A DNA stretch of 64,000 nt from 66-474 sp035281745 (GCA_035281745.1 DATEDI010000011.1:1-64000); one strand, 5' to 3'. Counted from the stretch's first letter, positions 50,023 to 59,613 are shown. Notes: generated by a model from the sequence alone, not told the origin. Numbers and translations: made by a program.

Positions 50023-52310
50023 GTGCCACCGTCCTTTGACCGCTTCTCGTCCAGTGCCGCGCGCAGCTTGGCTGCAAGTTCGGGCTTTCGGTACGGCTTG
50101 TGCAGCAGATTGATGCCCGGGTCCACGCGACCATGGTGGATGATCGCATTTTCCGTGTAACCCGATGTGTACAGCACCGGCAAGCCGGGCCGCAACACGT
50201 GCGCGGCTTCCGCGAGCTTGGGGCCGGTCAGGCCACCGGGCATGATCACGTCGGTGAACAGCAGATCGCAGGGAATGTTTTCGCGCAGCAGTGCCAGCGC
50301 CTCCGGTCCATTGGTGGCCGCGACCACGCCGTAGCCGAGGCTGGTGAGCAACTGCACGGCGTGCGCGCGCACCAGATCATCGTCTTCCACCAGGAGAATG
50401 CGCTCGCCGCGACCCGAGATGTCGTCCGGTTCGACCACCGTGACCGGTTCGATGTGGTCCTTGGCCTGGCGCAGGTACAGCGTGACCACCGTGCCGTGGC
50501 CGAGTTCGGAATAGATCGCCACGTGGCCGCCGGATTGCTTGACGAAACCGTACACCATGCTCAAACCGAGACCGGTACCCTGGCCGCGCGCCTTGGTGGT
50601 GAAAAACGGTTCGAACGCGCGGGCCACGTCTTCGGCGCTCATGCCGGTGCCGGTGTCGGAAATCGAAATCCGCACGTAGTCGCCGGGCACCACGTCCGCG
50701 CGTCGCTCGGTGTAGTTCTCGTCCAGGATCACGTTGTCGGTCTCGATCATCAGCTTGCCGCCGCCGCGCATCGCGTCGCGCGCGTTGATGCACAGGTTCA
50801 GCAGCGCCGATTCGAATTGCGCCGGGTCCACCGACACTCGTGCGACATCGGCCGCATGGTCCACCGCAAGCTCGATGTTCTCGCCGAGGGTGCGCCGCAA
50901 CAGGTTGCGCATGCCGTCGACCAATTCATCGGGGCGCACCGTGCGCGGTTCCAGCGCCTGCCGGCGCGCGAAGGCGAGCAGGTGTCGGGTCAGCTCCGCG
51001 CCGCGTTCGCCAGCGGTGCGGATCATGTCCACCAGCGGCAGCACGTCCGTCCGGTCCGGCAGCTCCTCCCCCAGCGTGTCGGCGTTGCCGACGATGACCG
51101 TCAGCAAATTGTTGAAGTCGTGCGCGATGCCACCGGTGAGCTGCCCGATGGCTTCGAGTTTCTGGGACTGCGCGAGGCGACGCTCCAGTTCCACGCGTTC
51201 GGTGACATCGGTGTGGATCTTCAGGACGCCGACGGGGTGGCCGCCCTCGTCCCGCAGCAGGGTCCAGTGTCCATCGACGGTGATGGGCTTTCCGTCCGCG
51301 CCGGCTTGCTGGAAGCGCCCGGACCACTCGCCTTTTTCGAACACCTCGGCATCGGCGGTCTCGAACGCCACCGGATCGTCGTACACGATGATGTCTTCGA
51401 CGCGCCTTCCGATCGCCCGGCCGCGAGGGATGCCGTAGATGCTTTCGGCGGCCTTGTTCCAGTAACGGATGCGGCGATCGAGGCTGCGCACCATGATCGC
51501 GTCCTTGGCCCGGTCGAGCAACATCGCCTGTTCGCGCAGGATGTCCTCGCGGCGCTTGCGATCCGAGAGGTCGGTGATGGCGCCGACGACCCGGACCGCA
51601 GCGCCGGCGGCATCGCGGATCACGAAGCCGCGTTCGTACACGAAGGCATAGCTGCCATCGTGGCGCAGGAACCGGTACTCGCAGGACCATTGCTGCCCGT
51701 CGCCATTGACGACATCGTCCATGCAGGGGCCGACCTGCGCGCGATCATCCGGATGGATGCGTTCGCGGCCCCATTCGCTGCTCGGTTCCACCTTCCCGCC
51801 GAATAGCCGCTCCAACCCTTCGTTCCACCAGATGGTGTTGTCGACGATGTTGCGGTCCCACAGCGCATCTTCGGTGGCGCGCGTCACATAATCGAAGCGT
51901 TCCTGGCTGAGGCGCAGGGCCGTCTCGGTACGGACCCGCTCGGTCACGTCGCTTGCCAGCACCAGCCGTGCCGCAACGCCGCCGAACACGATGTCGTCGG
52001 AGGAGATCTCCACATTGATGATCGCGCCGTCCTTCTTGATGTGGCGCCAGAAGCCGAACTCGCGGTGACCGGCGGGGCTGGTGGAACGCACCTTGGCGAG
52101 GCGCGCGTTTTCATCCGGCGGCCGTATGTCGTCAATCGTCATGGCGAGGAATTCTTCCTCGCTGTAACCATATTGCTTGCACGCCTGCGCGTTTACTGCG
52201 AGAAACCGGCCGCTGGCAATCTCGAAAACCCACATCGGCAGCGGGTTCGCGACGAACAGCATCTCGTAGTATTCACTGCTGGTGCCACGCGTCGTGTCTT
52301 GAGCGGTCAT
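50019..52310 (-). CDS. Hybrid PAS sensor histidine kinase with receiver domain
   Basis: This 763-residue protein has three PAS domains (about residues 20-390, each with PAC-like ends), a HisKA phosphoacceptor helix (GQLTGGIAHDFNNLLTVIVG, His near 405), an HATPase domain (LNLCINARDAM, SDTGTGMSAEDVARAFEPFF, GTGLGLSMVYGFVKQSGGHV) and a C-terminal receiver (ERILLVEDDDLVRAHA, phospho-Asp in CDLLFTDVIMPGG). No transmembrane segment is visible, so it senses cytoplasmic signals. The ATG at 52310 has GGGGAG four nt before it. It forms an operon with the EAL regulator and is divergent from a diguanylate cyclase. Confidence 0.93.
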   Translation of the reverse strand: MTAQDTTRGTSSEYYEMLFVANPLPMWVFEIASGRFLAVNAQACKQYGYSEEEFLAMTIDDIRPPDENARLAKVRSTSPAGHREFGFWRHIKKDGAIINVEISSDDIVFGGVAARLVLASDVTERVRTETALRLSQERFDYVTRATEDALWDRNIVDNTIWWNEGLERLFGGKVEPSSEWGRERIHPDDRAQVGPCMDDVVNGDGQQWSCEYRFLRHDGSYAFVYERGFVIRDAAGAAVRVVGAITDLSDRKRREDILREQAMLLDRAKDAIMVRSLDRRIRYWNKAAESIYGIPRGRAIGRRVEDIIVYDDPVAFETADAEVFEKGEWSGRFQQAGADGKPITVDGHWTLLRDEGGHPVGVLKIHTDVTERVELERRLAQSQKLEAIGQLTGGIAHDFNNLLTVIVGNADTLGEELPDRTDVLPLVDMIRTAGERGAELTRHLLAFARRQALEPRTVRPDELVDGMRNLLRRTLGENIELAVDHAADVARVSVDPAQFESALLNLCINARDAMRGGGKLMIETDNVILDENYTERRADVVPGDYVRISISDTGTGMSAEDVARAFEPFFTTKARGQGTGLGLSMVYGFVKQSGGHVAIYSELGHGTVVTLYLRQAKDHIEPVTVVEPDDISGRGERILLVEDDDLVRAHAVQLLTSLGYGVVAATNGPEALALLRENIPCDLLFTDVIMPGGLTGPKLAEAAHVLRPGLPVLYTSGYTENAIIHHGRVDPGINLLHKPYRKPELAAKLRAALDEKRSKDGGT

Positions 52311-52446
52311 TTGCTCCCCTTGACTGACGAGGCCTCCATTGCCGCCTCGAAGCATGCATATGCAATGTATACCGATGCTGGCGAACAAAGTCACGAGCCA
52401 GCTCACAAAACCGAGCCGCGTGACAAAAGGTCACACCGATGCGCGG

Positions 52447-52476
52447 CCGTTCGTGCCCTTCGTGCCCTTCGTGCCC
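52447..52476. repeat. Three tandem TTCGTGCCC units
   Basis: GTTCGTGCCC, TTCGTGCCC and TTCGTGCCC follow one another with only the first base changed. They lie about 30 bp before the diguanylate cyclase start at 52508 in the kinase-cyclase promoter gap. A small simple repeat, possibly variable in copy number. Confidence 0.55.
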
Positions 52477-52507
52477 CGCCTTCAGGAAAGTTGGCCGATT
52501 TATTGCA

Positions 52508-53857
52508 ATGATGGCGGCCGGAAATCTTTCCGGACGGCGGTCGGCAGGGGTCGGGGTGCGCAACAAGGGGTTCGTGGGCTGGGTGCTCTGCCTGCTGGTG
52601 CTGACCGTGGCGTTGCCGCTGTGGCGGCACTTCGGCATGGACACTTCACTGCGCGTGGACGGCGCGGGCTCGTATCCGGTGGCGGTGTTCGATGATCGCG
52701 AGCTGGGCGGGGCCAGCGCGGCGAGCGTCGCCGTGGCCGGTCACGCGTCGGTGATCACCTGCCGGATCGCACTGGGTTATGCGTGGCCGTACTGCAACGT
52801 CAGCATCACGCTCGGCAAGGTGCCGGACGGCGTCAGCCTGTCGCGCTTCGATTCGGTGAAGCTGGACATTCGGGCCCAAGGTCCCGCGCCGGTGCCGGTG
52901 GCGGTGTACCTGCGCAATTTCGACCCGGCCTATTACCAGTCCGGCAGTTCCGACACGCTGAAGGTCAACATGCTGGAATACGCGCCCGCGAATGGTGACG
53001 AGCCGTTCACGACGTCGCTGGCCAACTTCCACGTGGCGACCTGGTGGATCCAGCAATTCCGGGTGCCGGCCGAGCACGCCCGACCGGACTTGCGCAATGT
53101 GGTGGCCATCGACATAGGGACCGGAAGCAACGTTGGGCCGGGGCTCTACACGATCGGGGTGCGCTCGATCGAGTTCTACGGAAAGTGGATCAGCGAAATC
53201 GAGCTGCTGACGCTGCTGGTGGCGTTGTGGTCGGTGACGGCGATGGTGTATCTGGTCGAGGGCTTCCGAGACGCGCGCCGCGCGGCAATGGTGGCAAGTT
53301 CCGGCCGGCGCGAGCTGGAACGCATCAATGCGGCGCTGGAGCGCGAGCGGCAGGCGCTGAGCATTGTGGCGAACCACGACCCGTTGACGCGGCTATACAA
53401 CCGCGCCGGTTTGCGCCATCGTCTTGCGCTGCTGCGCGCCCAGGTCGATGCGCAACACCGGCACCTGTCGGTGATGTTCATGGACGTCGATCACTTCAAG
53501 CAGATCAACGACGTCCATGGTCACGAGGTGGGCGACGAATGCCTGCGGGGGCTGGCGCGGCTGGTGAACGCGAACATCCGGGAACAGGATGTGTTGTGCC
53601 GCTGGGGCGGTGAGGAATTCGTGCTGGCCTGCGATGGCGCGGCGCTGGAGGTGGCGGCGACGCGTGCGGAACGTCTGCGCGTGGCGATCGAGCAGGCCGG
53701 GTGGCCGCAGGGCATCAGGGTGACATGTAGTTTCGGCGTGGCGCAGATGGTGCCGGGCGAGAACTTGCGCGAATTGCTGAAGCGCGCCGATGACGCGTTG
53801 TACGCGGCCAAGCGGGCGGGCCGGAATTGCGTGCGGGTTGCGGTGGCGCGCCGTTGA
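52508..53857 (+). CDS. Membrane diguanylate cyclase (GGEEF) with periplasmic sensor domain
   Basis: This 449-residue protein has an N-terminal transmembrane helix (WVLCLLVLTVALPLW), a periplasmic region of about 190 residues (beta-rich, PAYYQSGSSDTLKVNMLEY), a second transmembrane helix (LLTLLVALWSVTAMVYLV), a short coiled-coil linker and a GGDEF domain (about 305-445) with intact RWGGEEFVLAC and an REQD inhibitory site five residues upstream. It should make cyclic di-GMP in response to an external signal. The start is at the paired ATGs 52508/52511. It is divergent from the kinase/EAL operon. Confidence 0.9.
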   Translation: MMAAGNLSGRRSAGVGVRNKGFVGWVLCLLVLTVALPLWRHFGMDTSLRVDGAGSYPVAVFDDRELGGASAASVAVAGHASVITCRIALGYAWPYCNVSITLGKVPDGVSLSRFDSVKLDIRAQGPAPVPVAVYLRNFDPAYYQSGSSDTLKVNMLEYAPANGDEPFTTSLANFHVATWWIQQFRVPAEHARPDLRNVVAIDIGTGSNVGPGLYTIGVRSIEFYGKWISEIELLTLLVALWSVTAMVYLVEGFRDARRAAMVASSGRRELERINAALERERQALSIVANHDPLTRLYNRAGLRHRLALLRAQVDAQHRHLSVMFMDVDHFKQINDVHGHEVGDECLRGLARLVNANIREQDVLCRWGGEEFVLACDGAALEVAATRAERLRVAIEQAGWPQGIRVTCSFGVAQMVPGENLRELLKRADDALYAAKRAGRNCVRVAVARR

Positions 53858-53911
53858 CGCCGCGCCCGTGACGGCGCGGCGTCGGAATTTCGACGGTCGG
53901 TCGAGGCGGAC

Positions 53912-55240
53912 TCAGGCGCCGGCCGTGCCGTCCTTCGAATCGCTTTTCGCGGCGGCATCCATCTCGATGGTCGCGTGCGACGGCGCTTCCTGCGCCTGCA
54001 ATCGCTTGGCGACGGCTTCGGCCTCGCCCATCACGCGCAGCAGGTTGCGGCCGGCGAGATCGGCGAGTTCGTCGTCGCTCCAGCCGCGGCGCGCGAGTTC
54101 GGTGAACAGTGCCGGGTAGGTATCCACGCCGTCCAGACCTTCCGGCGTGACCTCGATGCCGTCGAAGTCGCTGCCGATGCCGACACTTTCGACGCCGGCG
54201 ATCTTGCGGATGTGTTCGATATGGTCGGCAACCTCCGCGATGGTGGCCTTGGGCTGCGGATGTGCCTGCTTCCATTTGTCCATCGCGGCCTTGGCGCGCT
54301 CGGGCTGGCCGACGTACAGCGCATCGAATTTCGCGGACGCACCGGCACGGTCCGCATTCCAGTTCGCGACCGCCTGCGAGACGAACGTCGGATAGAAATT
54401 CGCCATCACGATGCCGTGGTTCTGCTTGACCATGCGCAGAACGTCGTCGGGGACGTCACGCGGGTGGTCGTCCAGCGCGCGGGCGCTGGAATGCGAGAAG
54501 ATCACCGGCGCCTGCGTGGTTTCAAGCGCGGCCTTCATCGTTTCGGGCGACACGTGCGAGAGATCCACCAGCATCCCGAGCCGGTTCATCTCGTGCACCA
54601 CCGCGCGGCCGAACGGCGTCAGCCCGTGATGCACCGGCTTGTCGGTGGCCGAGTCGGCCCAGTCGGTGTTCTTGCCGTGGGTGAGCGTCATGTAACGCGC
54701 GCCCAGCGCGTAGTAGCCGCGCAGCACCGGCAGCGAATTGTTGATCTGATGGCCACCCTCGACGCCGATCAGGCTGGCGACGCGCCCGGACTTCTCGATG
54801 CGCTGGATGTCGTCGGCGGTGGACGCCATTTCGAAGTCCTTCGGATATTTCGCGACCATCGTGCGAACGATGTCGATCTGCTCCAGCGTCATCTGCACCG
54901 CTTCGGGACCAGTGACCGAAGTCGGAATCCACACCGACCAGAACTGCGCGCCGAGATGGCCCTTGCGGGCGCGCGGGATGTCGGTCATCAGGTGCACGTC
55001 GTTGCCCGTCTTGCTGCGCAGGTTGGACGTGTCGGCGGCGAGATCGGCGTTGCCGACATTGCCGAACTGGCTGCGGATTTCCCACGGCAGGTCGTTGTGG
55101 CCGTCGATTACCGGCGTTTCGGTGAGGACGCGATCGACCCGCGCCGACAGGGCTTTGTGCTTCGCCGATTGCGGCGCGGCGAGCGCGATGCAGGGCAGGG
55201 CTGCGAGCAGGCAGGCGAGAAATCGAAGGTGCTTGGTCAT
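53912..55240 (-). CDS. Secreted membrane dipeptidase (renal dipeptidase, M19)
   Basis: This 442-residue protein has a signal peptide (LACLLAALPCIALA) and the M19 fold: TPVIDGHNDLPWE (metal His-x-Asp), IGVEGGHQINNSLPVLRGYY (metal Glu), HGKNTDWADSATDKP, LVDLSHVSPETM and PVIFSHSSARALDDHPRDVP (metal His residues), and IGSDFDGIE. These zinc enzymes cleave dipeptides, including D-residue and dehydropeptides, in the periplasm. It is separated from the D-amino-acid enzyme gene on the same strand by about 100 bp and may share its transcript. Confidence 0.93.
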   Translation of the reverse strand: MTKHLRFLACLLAALPCIALAAPQSAKHKALSARVDRVLTETPVIDGHNDLPWEIRSQFGNVGNADLAADTSNLRSKTGNDVHLMTDIPRARKGHLGAQFWSVWIPTSVTGPEAVQMTLEQIDIVRTMVAKYPKDFEMASTADDIQRIEKSGRVASLIGVEGGHQINNSLPVLRGYYALGARYMTLTHGKNTDWADSATDKPVHHGLTPFGRAVVHEMNRLGMLVDLSHVSPETMKAALETTQAPVIFSHSSARALDDHPRDVPDDVLRMVKQNHGIVMANFYPTFVSQAVANWNADRAGASAKFDALYVGQPERAKAAMDKWKQAHPQPKATIAEVADHIEHIRKIAGVESVGIGSDFDGIEVTPEGLDGVDTYPALFTELARRGWSDDELADLAGRNLLRVMGEAEAVAKRLQAQEAPSHATIEMDAAAKSDSKDGTAGA

Positions 55241-55341
55241 GGCGTCCCCGGTGATGTCATGAGAAGAAGATGCGGCGCCGCAGATTGCGTGGTGCGCCAT
55301 GCGTGGCTCCCGAGCCTACCATCGTTTGCGTGCCCGAAAGC

Positions 55342-56541
55342 TCAGAAGAATGTCGGCATCGCCTCCAGCACCTGCAGATCGCCATCGACGAGCAACACCT
55401 GCCGCCATTTGTCGAAGGTGAGGCAGGGGTGCGAGGCGCCGAACGAGACGACGTCGCCGATGCGAAGGTCGATGCCTTCCGGAATCACCATCATCGCGTG
55501 CTGGTCCATGACCTTGCGGACGCTGCACCCGGTCAACGGACGGGCGGCTTCGCCGGGGCGGTGCAATTGCAGCGGGATCGGCAGGTCGGGATCGACGGAG
55601 ATGTCGCGCTTGCCCATCGCGACGACGGCCAGACCCGGTTCGGGCAGCGACTGCACGTGGGCGAACACCGCCAGTGCCGGTTCGAGTTCGCCCATCAGTT
55701 CCGGGTGGCGCGCTTTCACCTCGGCCATGGCGTCGCGATAGGAGCGGTGATCGTGCACGACGTAGCAACCGGGCCTCAGGATCGGCGTGCAGTGATCGCG
55801 CAAGTCCGAGCGATCGAAAGCTTCCGCGACCAGATCGAACCACTGCGAGCCCGCGGCGGTGATGATGGGCGTGCGTTCCGCGAACGCGCCCGCACTTCTG
55901 AGCGTGCGCATGGTGTCGACGAGCTGCTGGCCGTAGCTGCGGACCTTGTCGACCGTATGCTCGCCGCCGATCAGGCCTTCGTAACCCTCGATGCCGCAGA
56001 GCGCGAGCGCCGGTGCCGCCGCGATGGCGTCGACGAGCGCCTTCAGTTCCGCATCGTTGCGCACGCCGCAGCGGCCACCCGGCACGCCGAGTTCGACCAA
56101 CACCTGCAAGGTGAGATGGCGTTCGCCGAAACAGGCATTCAACGCCTCGACGTTGGCGACGCTGTCGACGAGGCAACAGTAGTCGGCGCCGCGTGCGATC
56201 AAGTCGGCCACGGTCGCCATGTCGGGCCTGCCGACCAACTGGTTGGCCATCAGCAGACGCGTGACGCCGTGTTCGAACGCCGCCGCGCACTGGACGGCCG
56301 TGGCCAACGTGATGCCCCACGCGCCCGCGTCGAGCTGGCGCCGGAACAGCGCGGGCGTCATCGTGGTCTTGCCGTGCGGGGCGATCTGCGCGCCGTGGTC
56401 ATCGGCGAAGCGTTGCATCCAGGCGATGTTGTGGGTCAGGGCCGCGTCGAAAATCACGGCCGCGGGCAGGCTCACGTTTTCGAGCAGCGACTGCCCGTCG
56501 ACGGGTTGGCCTTTTTGCGGATGGCGTGCGGGGAGGGTCAT
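55342..56541 (-). CDS. D-threonine/D-serine aldolase-dehydratase-like PLP enzyme (DSD1 family)
   Basis: This 399-residue protein contains the alanine racemase-like PLP barrel with the lysine motif QIAPHGKTTMTPALF (Lys near residue 58), LVELGVPGGRCGVRN, and the C-terminal DSD1 zinc region HACP-type (VSFGASHPCLTFDKWRQVLL with His and Cys). The family removes or cleaves D-amino acids: D-serine dehydratase or D-threonine aldolase activities. It may work with the dipeptidase gene downstream, which could release D-residues; this is inference. The ATG at 56541 follows GGGCC; the real start might be slightly upstream. Confidence 0.88.
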   Translation of the reverse strand: MTLPARHPQKGQPVDGQSLLENVSLPAAVIFDAALTHNIAWMQRFADDHGAQIAPHGKTTMTPALFRRQLDAGAWGITLATAVQCAAAFEHGVTRLLMANQLVGRPDMATVADLIARGADYCCLVDSVANVEALNACFGERHLTLQVLVELGVPGGRCGVRNDAELKALVDAIAAAPALALCGIEGYEGLIGGEHTVDKVRSYGQQLVDTMRTLRSAGAFAERTPIITAAGSQWFDLVAEAFDRSDLRDHCTPILRPGCYVVHDHRSYRDAMAEVKARHPELMGELEPALAVFAHVQSLPEPGLAVVAMGKRDISVDPDLPIPLQLHRPGEAARPLTGCSVRKVMDQHAMMVIPEGIDLRIGDVVSFGASHPCLTFDKWRQVLLVDGDLQVLEAMPTFF

Positions 56542-56876
56542 GGGCAGGGCCTTGGGCAAATGGCGTCCGATGCTACATCGGAGCCGGCTTTCCGGTTCAG
56601 GCGACGGTGGCGTGAACGGCGGCTTGTCCTTCCCGCCGTCGGAAAATCGCTTTTCCACCGACACGCACGCCCCGGGCAGGTTGGCGTCGTCCCCCTCGAT
56701 GTTTGCACGTTCGTCGAGTTCATCCGATGAAGCGGCTTCCCGGCTCCCGTCCACGCGGTAGGAAATTCCCCACACCGCTTTCGGAGCCGATCGCGCGGCA
56801 AGCGGGGCGAGCGCCGACTTCGCTTTCGTGCGCGCGCGCCAACAATGCGCGCTGGCGATCGGCGGAGTGGAAAACG
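56542..56876. other. Intergenic region between divergent genes
   Basis: The gap of 335 bp separates the DSD1-family gene and the Lig E gene. Long frames cross it on both strands without domain or start signals. Promoters for both genes are expected here but cannot be placed by eye. Confidence 0.35.
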
Positions 56877-57755
56877 ATGCGTTCGATGATGTGGGGAATT
56901 TGGTTGGGTGTCCTGGTGTGTGCGGCAGGATTGCCGGTGGTGGTGTGCGCTGCGCCGCCGCCCCCGGTCGAACTGGTCGACGTCTATCACGGCGGTGTCG
57001 ACTTGTCCCATTATTGGATAAGCGAAAAGTTCGATGGCGTGCGCGGCTACTGGAACGGCCATGAATTGCTGACGCGCGGCGGCACGGTCGTGCGCGCACC
57101 GGCATGGTTCACGCAGCATTGGCCGAAGACCCCGATGGACGGCGAGCTGTGGGCCGGCTACGGGCATTTCGCGACCGCTTCCACCATCGTTCGCACGGCC
57201 GGACCGGATGATCCGGCGTGGCACCAGATGAGCTATCACGTCTTCGATCTTCCCGCGCACGGCGGCAACTTCGACGCGCGTGTGCCGGCGATAAGGAAGA
57301 CGGTCGCGGCGATCGGCGATCCGTGGGTGGTCGCGATACGCCAGTTTCATGTTCGTGACGAAGCCGCCCTGCACGCGGCGCTGAAGCGCGTCCTCGACAA
57401 GGGCGGCGAGGGGCTGGTGCTGCACCGTGGCGACGTGCCGTATCGGTCCGGGCGCAATGTCGGTCTGCTCAAGCTGAAGCCGTACGAAGATGCCGAAGCC
57501 AGGGTCATCGCGATCCGGCCGGGCGAGGGCCGGCTCCGCGGCATGATGGGCTCGATCGAAGTGCGCACGCCGGACGGGCGGCATTTCGCGATCGGCTCGG
57601 GGTTCTCCGACGCGCAACGCGCGCATCCGCCCGCGGTGGGTTCGTGGGTGACCTATCGGTTCAACGGGCTGACGAACAGCGGGCTGCCGCGTTTCGTGCG
57701 GTTCCTGCGGATGCGGCCGGGTGGACCGCCGCCGGAACCCGCCGCGCATCCGTGA
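56877..57755 (+). CDS. Periplasmic ATP-dependent DNA ligase, Lig E type
   Basis: This 292-residue protein has a signal peptide (LGVLVCAAGLPVVVCA) followed by a minimal ATP-dependent ligase: motif I SEKFDGVRGYW (nucleophile Lys near residue 51), DGELWAGYG (motif III-like), EGLVLHRGD (motif IV) and LLKLKPYEDAEARVI (motif V), then a small OB-fold. Periplasmic Lig E proteins are known from competent or biofilm-forming proteobacteria and seal nicks in DNA outside the cytoplasm. GGAG lies eight nt before the ATG. Confidence 0.9.
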   Translation: MRSMMWGIWLGVLVCAAGLPVVVCAAPPPPVELVDVYHGGVDLSHYWISEKFDGVRGYWNGHELLTRGGTVVRAPAWFTQHWPKTPMDGELWAGYGHFATASTIVRTAGPDDPAWHQMSYHVFDLPAHGGNFDARVPAIRKTVAAIGDPWVVAIRQFHVRDEAALHAALKRVLDKGGEGLVLHRGDVPYRSGRNVGLLKLKPYEDAEARVIAIRPGEGRLRGMMGSIEVRTPDGRHFAIGSGFSDAQRAHPPAVGSWVTYRFNGLTNSGLPRFVRFLRMRPGGPPPEPAAHP

Positions 57756-57782
57756 TCGTGGTGTTCGCGGCGACGCAGGCCA

Positions 57783-58217
57783 TCACGCGCCGTGGCTTCG
57801 CGCCCACTGCACGATGCCGGCGACATTCATGGCGCCGGCCTGGCGCGCGACTTCGCGGCCGCCGCGGAACAGCGCGAGCGTGGGAATGCTGCGGATGTTG
57901 TAGCGCGCGCCGAGCGATGGTTGCGCATCGGTGTCCACCTTGAGCAGGCGCACACGCGGTTCCAGTTGAGCCGCGGCTTTCACGAATTCGGGCGCCATCA
58001 TCTTGCATGGGCCGCACCACGGTGCCCAGAAATCGACCAGCAGCGGAACCTCGTCGTGCGCGAGATGCTTCTGGAACGCGGCTTCATCGGCTTCCACCGG
58101 TTTGCCTTCGAACAGCGGTCGATGGCATTTGCCGCAGATCGGCGTGCCCGATCGTTCGCTCGGCACGCGGTTCACCGCCGTGCAGTGCGGGCAGACGATG
58201 TGCGATGCATCGCTCAT
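57783..58217 (-). CDS. trxC: Thioredoxin 2 (TrxC) with zinc-ribbon N-terminus
   Basis: This 144-residue cytoplasmic protein has an N-terminal zinc ribbon (VCPHCTAVN and ICGKCHRPL), then a thioredoxin domain with the active site DFWAPWCGPCKMMAPEF and the cis-Pro loop YNIRSIPTLALF. That combination defines thioredoxin 2, an oxidative-stress-linked reductant. The ATG overlaps the stop of the AI-2E transporter gene by four bases (ATGA), so the two are translated from one transcript. Confidence 0.95.
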   Translation of the reverse strand: MSDASHIVCPHCTAVNRVPSERSGTPICGKCHRPLFEGKPVEADEAAFQKHLAHDEVPLLVDFWAPWCGPCKMMAPEFVKAAAQLEPRVRLLKVDTDAQPSLGARYNIRSIPTLALFRGGREVARQAGAMNVAGIVQWARSHGA

Positions 58218-59344
58218 GAAGGGGCCTTTCCGTTGCCGTCGGCGGGTGGTGCACCGGCGATCGTGCCGGAAGCATAGCTCGCCGCCGCGTGGATCATCGT
58301 GTTGGCGGTCGCGATGATGGGCACCGCGAAGAAGGCGCCGGCAATGCCGCCAATGGCCGCGCCCGCCATCACGCCCAGCACGATTCCCAGCGGATGCACC
58401 TTGACGGCGCCGCCGGTGATCAGTGGATGCAGGACGTTGCCTTCGATCTGGTTCACCAGCAGCACGATGCCGAACATGATCAGCGCGTTGGTCCAGCCGT
58501 TGAACAGCAGCGCGATGATCACCGCGGCCGCACCCGCCACGATCGAACCGATGATGGGCACCAGGGCGCCGAAGAATACGACGGCCGCGATCGGCGTCGC
58601 CAGCGGCACCCCGATCATCCATGCGCCGAATCCGATCGCGACGGCGTCCAGCGCGGCCACGAAGATCTGGATGCGGGCAAATTCCTTGAGGGTGTGCCAG
58701 CCCGCGCGTCCGGCGAAATCGATGCGTGCGCGGGCGCGGCGGGGAAACAGTCGCGTGGTCCATGCCCAGATTTGGGCGCCGTCGATCATCGCGAACAGGA
58801 TCACGAAGATGATGATGAAGATGCCTTCCAGCACACCCACCAGGCGTTTGCCCGCGTTGGCTGCGCGCAGGGCGACCCGCGACGCGTTGTGTTGCAACCA
58901 CAGGACGAGATCCGAGATGTAGCCGTTGATCTTTTCGGGCGTCAATCCGAACGGATGCGTCGCAAGCAGGCTGTTGAGCGAATTGCCGAGCGCACCGATC
59001 TGTTTTTCCAGCGTGGGCAGCGCGGTCACCACCCGCTCGGTGACCAGCAGCAGCAAGCCGACCACCACCGCGATTCCGATCAGCAGCGCAACGAGGATGG
59101 CAAGCCACTTCGGCCAGCGGTGACGCTGCAGCAAGTCCGACAAGGGCACCAGCAATGCGGCCACGATGATGCCGATCAGGAACGGAATCACGATTTCCGA
59201 GAGCATGTGCGCGAGAAATCCGATGCCCGCGAGTGCGCCGGCGATCACGAGCAGCCGCCACGTGAACGCGGCGCCGATGCGCATCCCGTGCGGGACGGCG
59301 TCGTCGGCCGGATCGCTGGAACGTTCGCGCCACCTCGAACTCAC
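58214..59344 (-). CDS. AI-2E family transporter (PerM/YdiK-like)
   Basis: This 376-residue inner-membrane protein has seven to eight transmembrane helices (LLVIAGALAGIGFLAHML, IGIAVVVGLLLLVTERVV, LEGIFIIIFVILFAMIDGAQ) and the conserved LVPIIGSIVAGAAAVIIALL, NQIEGNVLHPLITGGAVKVH segments of the AI-2E exporter family. Members include proposed autoinducer exporters and sodium/proton antiporters; the substrate cannot be inferred. A GTG at 59344 is chosen because GGGAG lies seven nt upstream; the upstream extension lacks coding character. It is coupled to trxC downstream. Confidence 0.9.
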   Translation of the reverse strand: MSSRWRERSSDPADDAVPHGMRIGAAFTWRLLVIAGALAGIGFLAHMLSEIVIPFLIGIIVAALLVPLSDLLQRHRWPKWLAILVALLIGIAVVVGLLLLVTERVVTALPTLEKQIGALGNSLNSLLATHPFGLTPEKINGYISDLVLWLQHNASRVALRAANAGKRLVGVLEGIFIIIFVILFAMIDGAQIWAWTTRLFPRRARARIDFAGRAGWHTLKEFARIQIFVAALDAVAIGFGAWMIGVPLATPIAAVVFFGALVPIIGSIVAGAAAVIIALLFNGWTNALIMFGIVLLVNQIEGNVLHPLITGGAVKVHPLGIVLGVMAGAAIGGIAGAFFAVPIIATANTMIHAAASYASGTIAGAPPADGNGKAPS

Positions 59345-59613
59345 ATCGTCACTCCCTGACCGACCATCGAAGCACCCGGAGGCAAAACGCGTCGGACCCA
59401 CACCGTCCGAGGCGCGCCGGTGCGGCCCTTGCAAGCCGGCCATCGCGCGACAAGCGGCCACAGGCTAACCACACGCGAGTTGAATCGATGTCAAGAAGAT
59501 TTCATGCGGCGCGAGATGGGGTGATCAGTTCGTGACGGTGCACCGCATCGGCCTTCACATGGCGTGGAACATTTCGCCCGGATAATGCGGCCTTTAGCCA
59601 AGGAGACCGGACG

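Noticed and set aside
50100..51806. A 568-codon open frame antisense to the hybrid histidine kinase
   Set aside because: The kinase has complete PAS, HisKA, HATPase and receiver motifs; the antisense frame has no recognisable features and low-complexity composition.
52447..52476. Tandem TTCGTGCCC units as a CRISPR-like or other array
   Set aside because: Units are 9 bp, contiguous and without spacers; this is a simple repeat.
53975..55741. A 588-codon open frame on the plus strand antisense to the dipeptidase
   Set aside because: It is a high-GC shadow of the dipeptidase and adjoining gene, rich in Arg/His/Gly with no domain, while the minus strand has complete M19 motifs.
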